A stretch of DNA of 64,000 nucleotides from Cellulophaga tyrosinoxydans (lineage in GTDB: Bacteria > Bacteroidota > Bacteroidia > Flavobacteriales > Flavobacteriaceae). Positions 53,297-61,290 of this stretch are shown in pieces (position 1 is the first letter of the stretch; every line of letters starts with the position of its first letter). The notes below the pieces were generated by a model, which saw only the letters and a program-made list of their open reading frames with translations, ran no database searches and had not been told where the DNA came from. The position numbers and the translations under genes were made by a program. The DNA is taken from positions 62,001 through 126,000 of the forward strand of contig NZ_FWXO01000003.1 in the NCBI RefSeq assembly GCF_900176415.1, in the 5' to 3' direction.

Positions 53297-55489
53297 TTAT
53301 TTCTGAAATAGTAATTCGCGGTACTTTGTCAATGGCCAAAGATTATTATCCATTACACTTTCCAATTTATCGCAATGCGTTCTTATTTTATCAAAATATG
53401 GTTTTACATTATCACAATACGCGTATGCTTTTTTATTAATGTCTTTTAACTTATTGGCACTTCTTCGAGCATCAGTCATCATATCGGTTTGCTTTTTCAA
53501 ATCGGCTATATGCTCGGCAATTTGCTCAATAATTGCGAGTTGACCATCAGTAAGTTTTTTGTGCGCCGCGCCATAAATATCTTTTAATCCCATAACATTT
53601 TTTAAAAGATTATTTTGATAGGTGATTGCTGCGGGAATTACATAACTGTAGACCAATTCGTTATATACTCTACCTTCTATTTGCAACTGAAAAATATATG
53701 TTTCTAACTCTACCTCTTTACGAGCCGCGACTTCTACCTCGCTCATTACCTTCATGCTTTTGAACAATTCCAAACTTTCTTTTGAGGTCAAAACTTGAAT
53801 TGCAGAAGGGGTGTTTTTATTATTGCTAAGTTTTCTTCTTATGGCTTCTTTTTCCCATTCATCACTATACCCATCTCCATCAAATCTTATTCTTTTTGAT
53901 GTTTTAATGTATTCACGCAAAATGTTAAAAACGGCCTCATCTTTTTTAAGATTCTTTTTATCTATAAGTGCATCAACCTCTTTTTTGAAATCTATTAATT
54001 GCTTTGCAACAATGGTATTTAAAACCGTCATTGGTTTTGCGCAATTGGTTTTAGCTCCAACACCACGCATTTCGAATTTGTTTCCTGTAAATGCGAACGG
54101 TGAAGTTCTATTCCTATCTGTATTATCCAGTAGAATTTCAGGAATTTTACCTACCACGTTAAGTTTTAACTCGGTTTTCTCTTCTGGAGATAATTTTCCT
54201 TGTGAAACACCTTCCAATTCATCTAGAACATTACTTAATTGCGTTCCTACGAAAATAGAAAATATAGCTGGTGGCGCCTCATTAGCACCTAATCTATGAT
54301 CATTACTAGCAGACGCAATAGAAGCCCTTAACAACTCTTCATACGTGTCTACAGCTTTTATTGTATTGATAAAGAACGTTAAAAATTGAAGGTTTTTCAT
54401 AGGTGTAGACCCAGGACTCAACAAATTTACCCCTGTATCTGTAGCCAAAGACCAGTTATTATGCTTACCCGACCCGTTAATGCCTGCAAAGGGCTTTTCA
54501 TGAAACAGCACCTTGAAATTATGCTTGTCGGCAATTTTATCCATCATATCCATTAGCAACAGGTTATGATCTACCGCAAGGTTAGCCTCTTCAAAAACAG
54601 GAGCAAGCTCAAACTGATTTGGAGCCACTTCATTATGTCTTGTTTTTACAGGGATGCCCAGTTTAGTACACTCCTTTTCTAGTTCACTCATGAAACTCAA
54701 CACACGATCAGGTATTACACCAAAATAGTGATCATCTAATTGCTGCCCTTTTGCTGCTTGATGCCCAATTAACGTTCTACCCGTCATTAATATATCAGGC
54801 CTTGAGATTGCCAAAGCTTTGTCTAGTAAAAAATATTCTTGTTCCCAGCCCAAAGTTGCATTGACTTTAGACACGTTTTTATCAAAATATTTCGCTACTG
54901 CCGTTGCTGCTTCATCCACAGCACTTAAAGCACGTAAAAGCGGTGCTTTATTGTCCAAAGCTTCGCCCGTATACGAAACAAAAATAGTAGGTATACATAA
55001 TGTAGTGCCATAAATAAAAGCAGAGGAAGTAGGATCCCAAGCCGTATATCCTCGCGCTTCAAAAGTGTTTCTAATTCCTCCACTCGGAAAACTAGAAGCA
55101 TCTGGTTCTTGTTGTACTAACTGGCCTCCACCAAACTTTTCCAAGGCTCGACCATCTGGTAATAAATCAAAAAAAGCATCATGCTTTTCAGCCGTAGCAC
55201 CAGTTAAAGGTTGAAACCAATGTGTATAGTGCGTTGCACCCATAGATATTGCCCAAGCTTTCATGGATTCAGCCACCTGATCTGCAATTTTCCGATCAAT
55301 TTTAGAGCCCGAAAATATAGCACTATGTACACTATCGAGGGCATCTTTAGTAAGGTATTGCAACATCTTCTCTTCGTTAAAAACATTAAGCCCGAAAAGC
55401 TCTGATCTTCTCCCTTTTTCTTCTATTGTAATGCGTGGTCTCTCTTGACTTTTTGAAATTGCATTAAATCTTATTTTAGACATATTCAT
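53297..55489 (-). CDS. glnN: Glutamine synthetase type III
   Basis: 730 residues, the normal size of the GSIII family, which differs strongly from GSI and GSII. Recognisable parts are RSELFGLNVFNEEKMLQYL, THWFQPLTGATAEKHDAF, GWEQEYFLLDKAL (catalytic Glu), RHNEVAPNQFELAP, FAGINGSGKHNNWSL and ASNDHRLGANEAPPAI. It condenses glutamate and ammonia with ATP. MNMSK gives two possible starts 6 nt apart. It faces away from the GSII gene, with a 203-bp shared promoter region holding two nitrogen-type boxes. Confidence 0.96.
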   Translation of the reverse strand: MNMSKIRFNAISKSQERPRITIEEKGRRSELFGLNVFNEEKMLQYLTKDALDSVHSAIFSGSKIDRKIADQVAESMKAWAISMGATHYTHWFQPLTGATAEKHDAFFDLLPDGRALEKFGGGQLVQQEPDASSFPSGGIRNTFEARGYTAWDPTSSAFIYGTTLCIPTIFVSYTGEALDNKAPLLRALSAVDEAATAVAKYFDKNVSKVNATLGWEQEYFLLDKALAISRPDILMTGRTLIGHQAAKGQQLDDHYFGVIPDRVLSFMSELEKECTKLGIPVKTRHNEVAPNQFELAPVFEEANLAVDHNLLLMDMMDKIADKHNFKVLFHEKPFAGINGSGKHNNWSLATDTGVNLLSPGSTPMKNLQFLTFFINTIKAVDTYEELLRASIASASNDHRLGANEAPPAIFSIFVGTQLSNVLDELEGVSQGKLSPEEKTELKLNVVGKIPEILLDNTDRNRTSPFAFTGNKFEMRGVGAKTNCAKPMTVLNTIVAKQLIDFKKEVDALIDKKNLKKDEAVFNILREYIKTSKRIRFDGDGYSDEWEKEAIRRKLSNNKNTPSAIQVLTSKESLELFKSMKVMSEVEVAARKEVELETYIFQLQIEGRVYNELVYSYVIPAAITYQNNLLKNVMGLKDIYGAAHKKLTDGQLAIIEQIAEHIADLKKQTDMMTDARRSANKLKDINKKAYAYCDNVKPYFDKIRTHCDKLESVMDNNLWPLTKYRELLFQK

Positions 55490-55509
55490 AACCTTACATT
55501 TAAAAACAG

Positions 55510-55517
55510 CAAAATTA
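55510..55517 (-). promoter_or_regulatory. -7 box of glnN
   Basis: On the minus strand TAATTTTG, a TAnnTTTG match 20 nt before the ATG at 55489. No TTTG at -33. The box at 55564-55580 begins about 47 nt upstream of it. Confidence 0.5.
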
Positions 55518-55563
55518 GCGATTTAATAATTTAAACATTAAAAAAATATTATAATTGTAAAAT

Positions 55564-55580
55564 ACCCCATAAAAAGTACC
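55564..55580. promoter_or_regulatory. Putative nitrogen-regulon box 1 (glutamine synthetases)
   Basis: ACCCCATAAAAAGTACC. It starts 87 nt before the -7 box of the type II gene, compared with 88 nt for the equivalent box of glnK, and 51 nt before box 2. Confidence 0.5.
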
Positions 55581-55614
55581 ATCAAATCCAATTATAATGA
55601 ATTTTTAAATATTT

Positions 55615-55631
55615 ACCCCCTAAAAAAATGG
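55615..55631. promoter_or_regulatory. Putative nitrogen-regulon box 2 (glutamine synthetases)
   Basis: ACCCCCTAAAAAAATGG. It starts 36 nt before the -7 box, compared with 35 nt at glnK. The ACCC-x-TAAA half is kept; the right half is weaker than at glnK. Confidence 0.5.
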
Positions 55632-55650
55632 AAGTAAAGCTAAAAAAATT

Positions 55651-55658
55651 TATTTTTG
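55651..55658 (+). promoter_or_regulatory. -7 box of the type II glutamine synthetase gene
   Basis: TATTTTTG matches TAnnTTTG, 34 nt before ATG 55693. The usual -33 TTTG is missing. Confidence 0.55.
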
Positions 55659-55692
55659 TTGCAATCTAAAAGAATAATAACAACAAAATATT

Positions 55693-56715
55693 ATGGCCAA
55701 AATTAAATTAGAATATATCTGGTTAGATGGATATTTTCCAACGCAAAATATGCGTAGCAAAACCAAAGTTGAAGAGCATGAAGATTTCAAAGGAACTTTA
55801 GAAGAATTAGGCAATTGGTCTTTCGATGGTTCATCTACGAGACAAGCAGAAGGAGGATCTTCTGATTGCATACTTGTTCCAGTAGCAATATACCCAGATC
55901 CAGAAAGAATTAACGGATGGTTAGTAATGACTGAAGTTATGAATCCTGACGGAACTCCTCATGTATCAAATGGTAGAGCTACTATTGACGACGAGGATGA
56001 TGACTTCTGGTTTGGTTTTGAGCAAGAATATTTCATTATGGATACTAAGACTCAACTACCTTTAGGTTTCCCAATTGGTGGTTATCCTGCACCACAAGGT
56101 TTATACTACTGCTCTGTTGGTGGTAAAAACACACATGGTAGAGATTTAGTAGAAGAACATGCAGATTTATGTATTGCAGCAGGTATTAACTTCGAAGGAA
56201 TTAACCAAGAAGTTGCTGCTGGACAATGGGAATTTCAATTGTTTGCTAAAGGTGCAAAAAAAGCTGGTGATGAAATCTGGGTAGCTAGATACTTATTAGA
56301 TAGATTAACTGAAAAATATGGTTACTATATTGAATACCACCCTAAACCATTAGGAAAAGATATGGATTGGAATGGCTCAGGTATGCACGCAAACTTCTCT
56401 AACACTATTTTAAGAACTTGTGGAGACAAAGAAGTTTACGCTAAAATTTGCGAAGCATTTAGACCATTAGTAAAAGAACATATTGAGGTTTACGGTGAGT
56501 TTAATGATCAACGTTTAACTGGTAAACACGAAACAGCATCTATACATGATTTCTCATGGGGAGTATCAGATAGAGGAGCTTCTATTCGTATTCCAATTAT
56601 TGCAGTACAAAAAGGATACAAAGGATGGTTGGAAGATAGACGTCCTGCATCAAACGGTGACCCTTACAAAATTGCTGCAAGAATTATCAAAACTGTTAAA
56701 ACCGCTAAGGTTTAA
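55693..56715 (+). CDS. glnA: Glutamine synthetase type II (eukaryote-like, short form)
   Basis: 340 residues, the length of GSII. The beta-grasp part (1-100) has LEYIWLDGYFPTQNMRSKTK and NWSFDGSSTRQAEGGSSD, the GSII signature. The catalytic part has FGFEQEYFIMD, GINQEVAAGQWEFQ, DWNGSGMHANFS and HETASIHDFSWGVSDRGASIRIP. It makes glutamine from glutamate and ammonia. It is divergent from the unrelated type III enzyme, so the cell has two glutamine synthetases under one regulatory region. Confidence 0.95.
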   Translation: MAKIKLEYIWLDGYFPTQNMRSKTKVEEHEDFKGTLEELGNWSFDGSSTRQAEGGSSDCILVPVAIYPDPERINGWLVMTEVMNPDGTPHVSNGRATIDDEDDDFWFGFEQEYFIMDTKTQLPLGFPIGGYPAPQGLYYCSVGGKNTHGRDLVEEHADLCIAAGINFEGINQEVAAGQWEFQLFAKGAKKAGDEIWVARYLLDRLTEKYGYYIEYHPKPLGKDMDWNGSGMHANFSNTILRTCGDKEVYAKICEAFRPLVKEHIEVYGEFNDQRLTGKHETASIHDFSWGVSDRGASIRIPIIAVQKGYKGWLEDRRPASNGDPYKIAARIIKTVKTAKV

Positions 56716-56740
56716 TACAAAGCATAAATTTTTATACAAA

Positions 56741-56772
56741 AAAAGGGCTGTTGAAATTTCAATAGCCCTTTT
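56741..56772. terminator. Bidirectional terminator after glnA
   Basis: AAAAGGGCT (56741-56749) and AGCCCTTTT (56764-56772), with an inner TTGAAA/TTTCAA extending the stem, followed by T. The convergent antiporter gene ends at 56796. Confidence 0.95.
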
Positions 56773-56795
56773 TTTTATTACCTAATTAGATATAA

Positions 56796-57734
56796 TTATT
56801 GAATGGTAAAATATACAAATAACAAATAGGTAAACAGTAGCACTAAACCTTCCCACCTACCTAAACGCATACGTTTTGGAAAAAATACTAGAGGAAAAAG
56901 CAAGAATGATATACCAAGCATCCAAAATACATCATTGTTTAACAATCCTAAATCTACGGCTTTAATTGGAGTTATAATTGAGGTAATACCTAAAACAGCA
57001 AGAAGATTAAAAATATTAGAACCTATTAAATTTCCCAAAGAAATGGCTTTCTCTTTTTTAATAACTGCGATTATCGATGCCGCCAATTCTGGCACACTCG
57101 TCCCTACAGATACCACGGTAATTGCAATTACACGCTCACTAACCCCATAATAACTTGCTAAACCTACAGCTCCATTAATCAGTAGCTCTGAACCACCCCA
57201 TAAAGCAACACCTCCAAGTAGTAAGAACATAGCCGTCTTATAATTAGGCAATAAAACATCATCTTCTGGCATTTCATCTTCAACCGCTGGTTTTTGAAAA
57301 CGAAGTAAATAAACTAAAAAAGCAAAAAGAAATACCAACATGATTACACCTTCATACTGCTGAATTTCATGATCAAAGTATATAAAAAAGAAAAACAAAC
57401 TTGATGCAATCATCATTACAGGCCAATCCGTAGTATAAAATCCTTTTTTAACATCTATTGCACCCAATAAAACAGTAATACCTAAAACCAGTCCAATATT
57501 TGCAATATTAGATCCTACTACATTACCCAAAGCCAAATCTGGAAAACCGTCTAAAGCTGCCTTTATACTTACTATTAATTCTGGAGCAGAAGTAGCAAAG
57601 GACACCACTGTCATTCCGATAACTATTTTTGGTATATTTAAACGAAGAGATAAAGCTACCGCTGATTTTAATAACCAACTACCTCCCATTATTAAAAATG
57701 ATAATCCTAAAATGATAAATAGTAAGTTCAACAT
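56796..57734 (-). CDS. Calcium/sodium antiporter (CaCA family, YrbG-like)
   Basis: 312 residues with about ten membrane helices in two related halves. Each half holds an alpha repeat: SFATSAPELIVSIKAAL with GNVVGSNIANIGLVLG (about 46-88), and SVGTSVPELAASIIAVI with GNLIGSNIFNLLAVLG (about 209-247). An acidic loop (EDEMPEDD) separates the halves. It exchanges Na+ or H+ for Ca2+ at the inner membrane. Monocistronic. Confidence 0.94.
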   Translation of the reverse strand: MLNLLFIILGLSFLIMGGSWLLKSAVALSLRLNIPKIVIGMTVVSFATSAPELIVSIKAALDGFPDLALGNVVGSNIANIGLVLGITVLLGAIDVKKGFYTTDWPVMMIASSLFFFFIYFDHEIQQYEGVIMLVFLFAFLVYLLRFQKPAVEDEMPEDDVLLPNYKTAMFLLLGGVALWGGSELLINGAVGLASYYGVSERVIAITVVSVGTSVPELAASIIAVIKKEKAISLGNLIGSNIFNLLAVLGITSIITPIKAVDLGLLNNDVFWMLGISFLLFPLVFFPKRMRLGRWEGLVLLFTYLLFVYFTIQ

Positions 57735-58149
57735 TGATCTATATTTTTTAACAAATATAATAGAATTATAACCTCTTTTCTGAAATTAAGAAAGCATGGT
57801 GACAATTATTTAGTTACTAAAAAAAATACAGTTCAAAGGTTAATAAAAAAAATGAAAAGCTTATAAAACTTCACTCTTTAAATGATTTGTTCCTTGTAGA
57901 ATAAAAATAGCACCAAAAACACCCTATAATTATTACATATTTAAACACTAATACAATAATAACTTAATATTTATCACACAATTGAAGCAATAAAGTTAAA
58001 TATCGAAACTATAATTATTTTTTTAGTTACAAAATCGTATTCAAATTTAATAAATCGATAGGTAGAATTTGTTAATAGTATTACTATTATATATCTTAAT
58101 TGAATAATCGATTATTAATACTATTTATTAACCTTTAAACAACACAACT
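57735..58149. other. AT-rich non-coding stretch with palindromes
   Basis: No credible ORF. Near its end a 14-bp palindrome AATAATCGATTATT (58103-58116) lies inside a larger inverted repeat, GTTAATAGTATT (58071-58082) against AATACTATT...TTAAC (58117-58132). It directly precedes the 20-codon ORF at 58150. It may be an operator or promoter region; I cannot name a regulator. Confidence 0.4.
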
Positions 58150-58212
58150 ATGATTACTCTCGCTAAGTTATTATTGCTATTAATGCTGTCACTGATCATG
58201 ACTTTTGCATAA
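58150..58212 (+). CDS. Very short hydrophobic ORF (20 aa), tentative
   Basis: ATG 58150 to TAA 58210-58212 encodes MITLAKLLLLLMLSLIMTFA, almost entirely one membrane helix. A dedicated terminator follows 28 nt later and palindromes precede it, so the region is a small transcription unit. It may encode this toxin-like or signal-like peptide, or be a short RNA in which the ORF is chance. Confidence 0.4.
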   Translation: MITLAKLLLLLMLSLIMTFA

Positions 58213-58239
58213 GAAAAATCATATAGGCCTATATATCAT

Positions 58240-58264
58240 AAAGACTATCCATGGGATAGTCTTT
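58240..58264 (+). terminator. Terminator after the 20-codon ORF
   Basis: Perfect 11-bp stem AAAGACTATCC (58240-58250) with GGATAGTCTTT (58254-58264), loop ATG, followed by ATATTTTT. An adjacent 14-bp palindrome ATATAGGCCTATAT (58221-58234) could form a second small stem. Confidence 0.85.
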
Positions 58265-58286
58265 ATATTTTTGTGAAATTTCATGC

Positions 58287-58294
58287 TATATTTG
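58287..58294 (+). promoter_or_regulatory. -7 box of the 50-aa gene
   Basis: TATATTTG, perfect TAnnTTTG, 16 nt before ATG 58311. Confidence 0.5.
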
Positions 58295-58310
58295 TCAAAA
58301 AGTATTAAAA

Positions 58311-58463
58311 ATGAAAAAGTCTTTCTTTAAATTTTTAGCTAAGGTAAATAAGCTAATATTACCATCTTATACTAAAAAAAGACTAGACCTTGCCAAAGCA
58401 TCTAAATTGCAATTAGCTATAATTGGTTGGCGTTATTTTGTTACTACTAATGCTATTAGCTAA
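58311..58463 (+). CDS. Small basic protein (50 aa), conserved in flavobacteria
   Basis: 50 residues, MKKSFFKFLAKVNKLILPSY... ending IIGWRYFVTTNAIS, strongly basic with one amphipathic helix. I recall near-identical short proteins in many flavobacteria, sometimes labelled SsrA-binding protein, but it is far too short to be SmpB and I do not accept that function. It has its own promoter box, and its stop overlaps the convergent apt stop by 4 nt. Confidence 0.72.
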   Translation: MKKSFFKFLAKVNKLILPSYTKKRLDLAKASKLQLAIIGWRYFVTTNAIS

Positions 58464-58972
58464 TAATGAATTAAAGAAGCAATTGTATATTCTGAAAGCT
58501 TTTCTCTGCCATTTAAAAAATCTAATTCTATCAAAAAATTACATTGGACTATTTCACCTCCTAAATCGGTAATGAGTTTACATGCTGCTTCTGCCGTGCC
58601 TCCTGTAGCCAATACATCGTCGTGCAACAATATTCTATCGCCAGGTGCGATACTATCTTTGTGAATCTCCAAGGTATCTATTCCATACTCCAAATTAAAA
58701 GAGGTACTAATAACTTCTGAAGGTAACTTACCCGGTTTTCTTATAGGCACAAAACCTGCACCTAATTTTACGGCAAGTAGCGGTGAAAATAAAAAACCAC
58801 GACTTTCTAAACCCACGACTTTGTCTATTTTTTTATCTTGAATAAGATTAAACAAAGAATTTGCTGCAGAATGCATTGCTTCAGCATTTTTTAATAGCGG
58901 TGTAATGTCCTTAAAAACAATACCTTGCTTTGGAAAATTGACGATATCTCGAATATACTTTTTAAAATCCAT
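58460..58972 (-). CDS. apt: Adenine phosphoribosyltransferase
   Basis: 170 residues. It salvages adenine with PRPP to AMP. The PRPP loop is ILLHDDVLATGGTAEAACKL (about 112-131), and the N-terminal IRDIVNFPKQGIVFKDITPLL and GLESRGFLFSPLLAVKLGAGFVPIRKPGKLP are characteristic. Length is normal. Monocistronic. Confidence 0.96.
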   Translation of the reverse strand: MDFKKYIRDIVNFPKQGIVFKDITPLLKNAEAMHSAANSLFNLIQDKKIDKVVGLESRGFLFSPLLAVKLGAGFVPIRKPGKLPSEVISTSFNLEYGIDTLEIHKDSIAPGDRILLHDDVLATGGTAEAACKLITDLGGEIVQCNFLIELDFLNGREKLSEYTIASLIHY

Positions 58973-58991
58973 ATAATTTGATGGTTGTAAT

Positions 58992-59022
58992 TTTGCTGTA
59001 AATTTAAAAAGAAATATATTTG
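58992..59022 (+). promoter_or_regulatory. Promoter of the tRNA-Arg gene
   Basis: TTTG (58992-58995), 19 nt, TATATTTG (59015-59022): an exact match to the Bacteroidota consensus TTTG-N19-TAnnTTTG. It ends 24 nt before the tRNA. Confidence 0.85.
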
Positions 59023-59046
59023 CAGCCCGTTAAGGGAGAAAAATAC

Positions 59047-59120
59047 GGCCTCGTGGCGCAACTGAATAGCGCATCTGATTACGGCTCAGAAGGTTACTGG
59101 TTTGAATCCAGTCGAGGTCA
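59047..59120 (+). tRNA. tRNA-Arg (anticodon ACG)
   Basis: 74 nt. Acceptor GGCCTCG (59047-59053) pairs with CGAGGTC (59113-59119) with one G.U; the discriminator is A. D stem GCGC/GCGC. Anticodon stem TCTGA/TCAGA has the 7-base loop TTACGGC, giving ACG. T arm ACTGG-TTTGAAT-CCAGT. CCA is not encoded. The A34 would need deamination to inosine to read CGU/CGC/CGA. Confidence 0.96.
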
Positions 59121-59123
59121 CTA

Positions 59124-59158
59124 AAAAGAGTTAGCAAAATTAAATACTAACTCTTTTT
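59124..59158 (+). terminator. Terminator after tRNA-Arg
   Basis: AAAAGAGTTAG (59124-59134) pairs with CTAACTCTTTT (59148-59158) followed by T; loop 13 nt. Confidence 0.85.
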
Positions 59159-59280
59159 TTTTTGCTCTATACTATAAATAGTACACAACTAACATTTTAA
59201 ATACAAGATTCTTTTTTTTGCCCTAATCAAATCAATTATAAAACATAGTCTTACTAAGTTGCACTATTTTAATTGATAAA

Positions 59281-59727
59281 ATGGATATATCTTATATCGT
59301 GCCTTTTAATATATATTTAAATAACTTTAGAATTGCAATCGTATTGATACATAACATTGGAAAGCTGTGCAAAGAGGCCGGAATTGAATTTGTGTTTCAT
59401 AATCATGCAGATGAACTTTTGTGTATTGATAACACTCGTGTGTATGACTATTTTATTAAACACACTAACCCGGAATATGTGCATTTTCAAGCAGAATTGT
59501 ACTGGATACATATTGCTGGAGTTAACCCTTCGGAATAACCTGAAAAATATCCGAATAGATTTATTAGTCGGCATGCGAAGGATTACAAGGAATTAGGGGT
59601 GAGTAAAAAAATTGATTTTGAGGCTATATTTAAGCATCAAAAAAATATAAAATATACAGTTGCAGAAGTTGAAGCATATTCTTTCCCTCCAATATATAGT
59701 GTAGGATTAGCGTGTAACTATATATAA
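59281..59727 (+). pseudogene. Remnant of a sugar phosphate isomerase/epimerase
   Basis: The frame from 59281 reads, after a poorly conserved start, IGKLCKEAGIEFVFHNHADE, VYDYFIKHTNPEYVHFQAEL and WIHIAGVNPSE. A TAA follows at 59536-59538, and the same frame continues PEKYPNRFISRHAKDYKELG, KIDFEAIFKH and VAEVEAYSF to TAA 59725-59727. This is the second half of a xylose-isomerase-like TIM-barrel sugar phosphate isomerase. The N-terminal half (about 110 residues) is missing and the remainder has an in-frame stop, so it is decayed. Upstream DNA between the tRNA terminator and 59280 shows no homologous N-terminus. Confidence 0.8.
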
Positions 59728-59804
59728 CAGCCTATCAAAAACTAGTTGTGAATAGCCTTTATTTCTGTTAATTTAAAAATCTGATTACCATATTATTAGG
59801 TAAA

Positions 59805-59845
59805 AAAAATAGAATAAATCTTTTTAAGGAACTTATTCTATTTTT
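59805..59845 (-). terminator. Terminator of the xylose operon
   Basis: AAAAATAGAATAA (59805-59817) pairs perfectly with TTATTCTATTTTT (59833-59845). On the minus strand a T run follows the stem. It ends 19 nt from the stop of the transporter gene. Confidence 0.85.
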
Positions 59846-59863
59846 AATTTTTAAAAAATATCT

Positions 59864-61282
59864 TTAGTTTTTATTCCACATACCGTCCATTTCTTCAAGG
59901 GTTTTACCTTTAGTTTCGGGGATATATTTTAAAACAATAAACATGGCAATTAATCCCATGATTCCGTAAATCCAATATGCAAAACCATGATGAAACTTTT
60001 CAATGAGAAAACTATTCTTATCCATCATAGGAAAAGTCCAAGAAACAAGATAGTTACTTATCCACTGCGCAGCGACTGCTACTGCCAATGCTTTATCTCT
60101 AATTTTATTTGGAAACATTTCGGATAACAAGACCCATGTTACTGGACCCCAACTCATAGCAAAAGCTGCTACATAAACCAGCATACATATTAATGCTAAA
60201 ACACCTACAGTTTGCGAATAAAATGTAGCTCCCAGTGCAAACATTGCTACAGCCATACCTAAAGCACCAATAATCATTAAAGGTTTTCTACCAAACTTAT
60301 CTACTGTAAGAATAGCTAGCACAGTAAAAATTAAGTTAACACCACCAACAATTATGGTTTGTAATAATGCCGTATCTGTGCCAGACCCCATGTTTTTGAA
60401 TATCTCTGGCGCATAATACAATACCACATTAATACCTACAAACTGCTGAAAAACCGAAAGCAAAATACCTATTACAACTACAGCAATTCCAAAAGAAAAC
60501 AATTTACCAGAACGGTGTATTACTGTATTTTGTATTTCATTTAATATTTTCTGTGCCGTTTCTTTACCATTCACTTTTTCAAGAACCTTTAACGCTTTCT
60601 CTGGTTGATTTTTAAGTACTAAAGAGCGCGGAGTATCTGGAACAAAGAATAAAAAAATAAGAAATAAAGTTGCAGGTATAATTTCTGAAGCAAACATCCA
60701 TCTCCAACCAACAGTATTTAACCAAGAATCATCTCCTTGGCCTGCAATATAATAGTTTACAAAATAAACAATCAACATTCCAAAGATGATAGCAAATTGA
60801 TTTAAAGAAACTAACTTTCCCCTAATTTTTGCAGGTGCAATTTCTGCTATATAAAGTGGAGAAAGCATAGATGCTAAACCCACACCTATACCCCCAATTA
60901 TTCTATAAAATATAAAAATATAGATAAACGTATGATCACCTTCACCTACAGGTTTTATAAACATTTCGGGCATTGCAGAGCCTAATGCCGAACAAAGAAA
61001 AAGGCTTGCTGCAAGCAACAATCCTTTTTTTCTCCCTAATTTATTACTAATAAATCCACTAGAAATCCCACCAACAATACAACCAATTAATGCGCTGGAT
61101 ACTAAAAAGCCTAATCGCGAATTCGCCGACATTTCATTTAATCCGAATGGCATAACAAAAAAATTATCTAATGCACTTACGGTTCCTGAAATTACCGCAG
61201 TATCATAACCAAAGAGTAAACCACCTAATGTTGCAACAAGTGTAAGTTGTATTAAGTATTTAGAATGTCTTGAAGATTCCAT
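59864..61282 (-). CDS. Sugar porter MFS transporter, probable D-xylose:H+ symporter (XylE-like)
   Basis: 472 residues with twelve membrane helices. Sugar-porter motifs are LFGYDTAVISGT (about 22-33), NKLGRKKGLL, the VPDTPRSLV block before the central loop, DKFGRKPLM and PETKGKTLEEMD at the end. It imports a monosaccharide across the inner membrane. Xylose is inferred from its place 8 nt after xylA in the operon xylB-xylA-transporter. Confidence 0.92.
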   Translation of the reverse strand: MESSRHSKYLIQLTLVATLGGLLFGYDTAVISGTVSALDNFFVMPFGLNEMSANSRLGFLVSSALIGCIVGGISSGFISNKLGRKKGLLLAASLFLCSALGSAMPEMFIKPVGEGDHTFIYIFIFYRIIGGIGVGLASMLSPLYIAEIAPAKIRGKLVSLNQFAIIFGMLIVYFVNYYIAGQGDDSWLNTVGWRWMFASEIIPATLFLIFLFFVPDTPRSLVLKNQPEKALKVLEKVNGKETAQKILNEIQNTVIHRSGKLFSFGIAVVVIGILLSVFQQFVGINVVLYYAPEIFKNMGSGTDTALLQTIIVGGVNLIFTVLAILTVDKFGRKPLMIIGALGMAVAMFALGATFYSQTVGVLALICMLVYVAAFAMSWGPVTWVLLSEMFPNKIRDKALAVAVAAQWISNYLVSWTFPMMDKNSFLIEKFHHGFAYWIYGIMGLIAMFIVLKYIPETKGKTLEEMDGMWNKN

Positions 61283-61290
61283 ATCAAATA

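Noticed and set aside
53811-54299. A 162-codon plus-strand frame inside glnN
   Set aside because: Antisense shadow of the glutamine synthetase gene; the Ser/Leu-rich product shows no family signal.
59124-59158. GAGTTAG/CTAACTC in the tRNA-Arg terminator as a further small RNA or target site
   Set aside because: The match to the small RNA seed is only 7 nt, lies in a terminator stem and has no link to a susC gene.
59281-59538. The 85-codon frame as an intact small gene
   Set aside because: It covers only the middle of a sugar phosphate isomerase and the same frame continues with homology after its stop, so it is a pseudogene piece.
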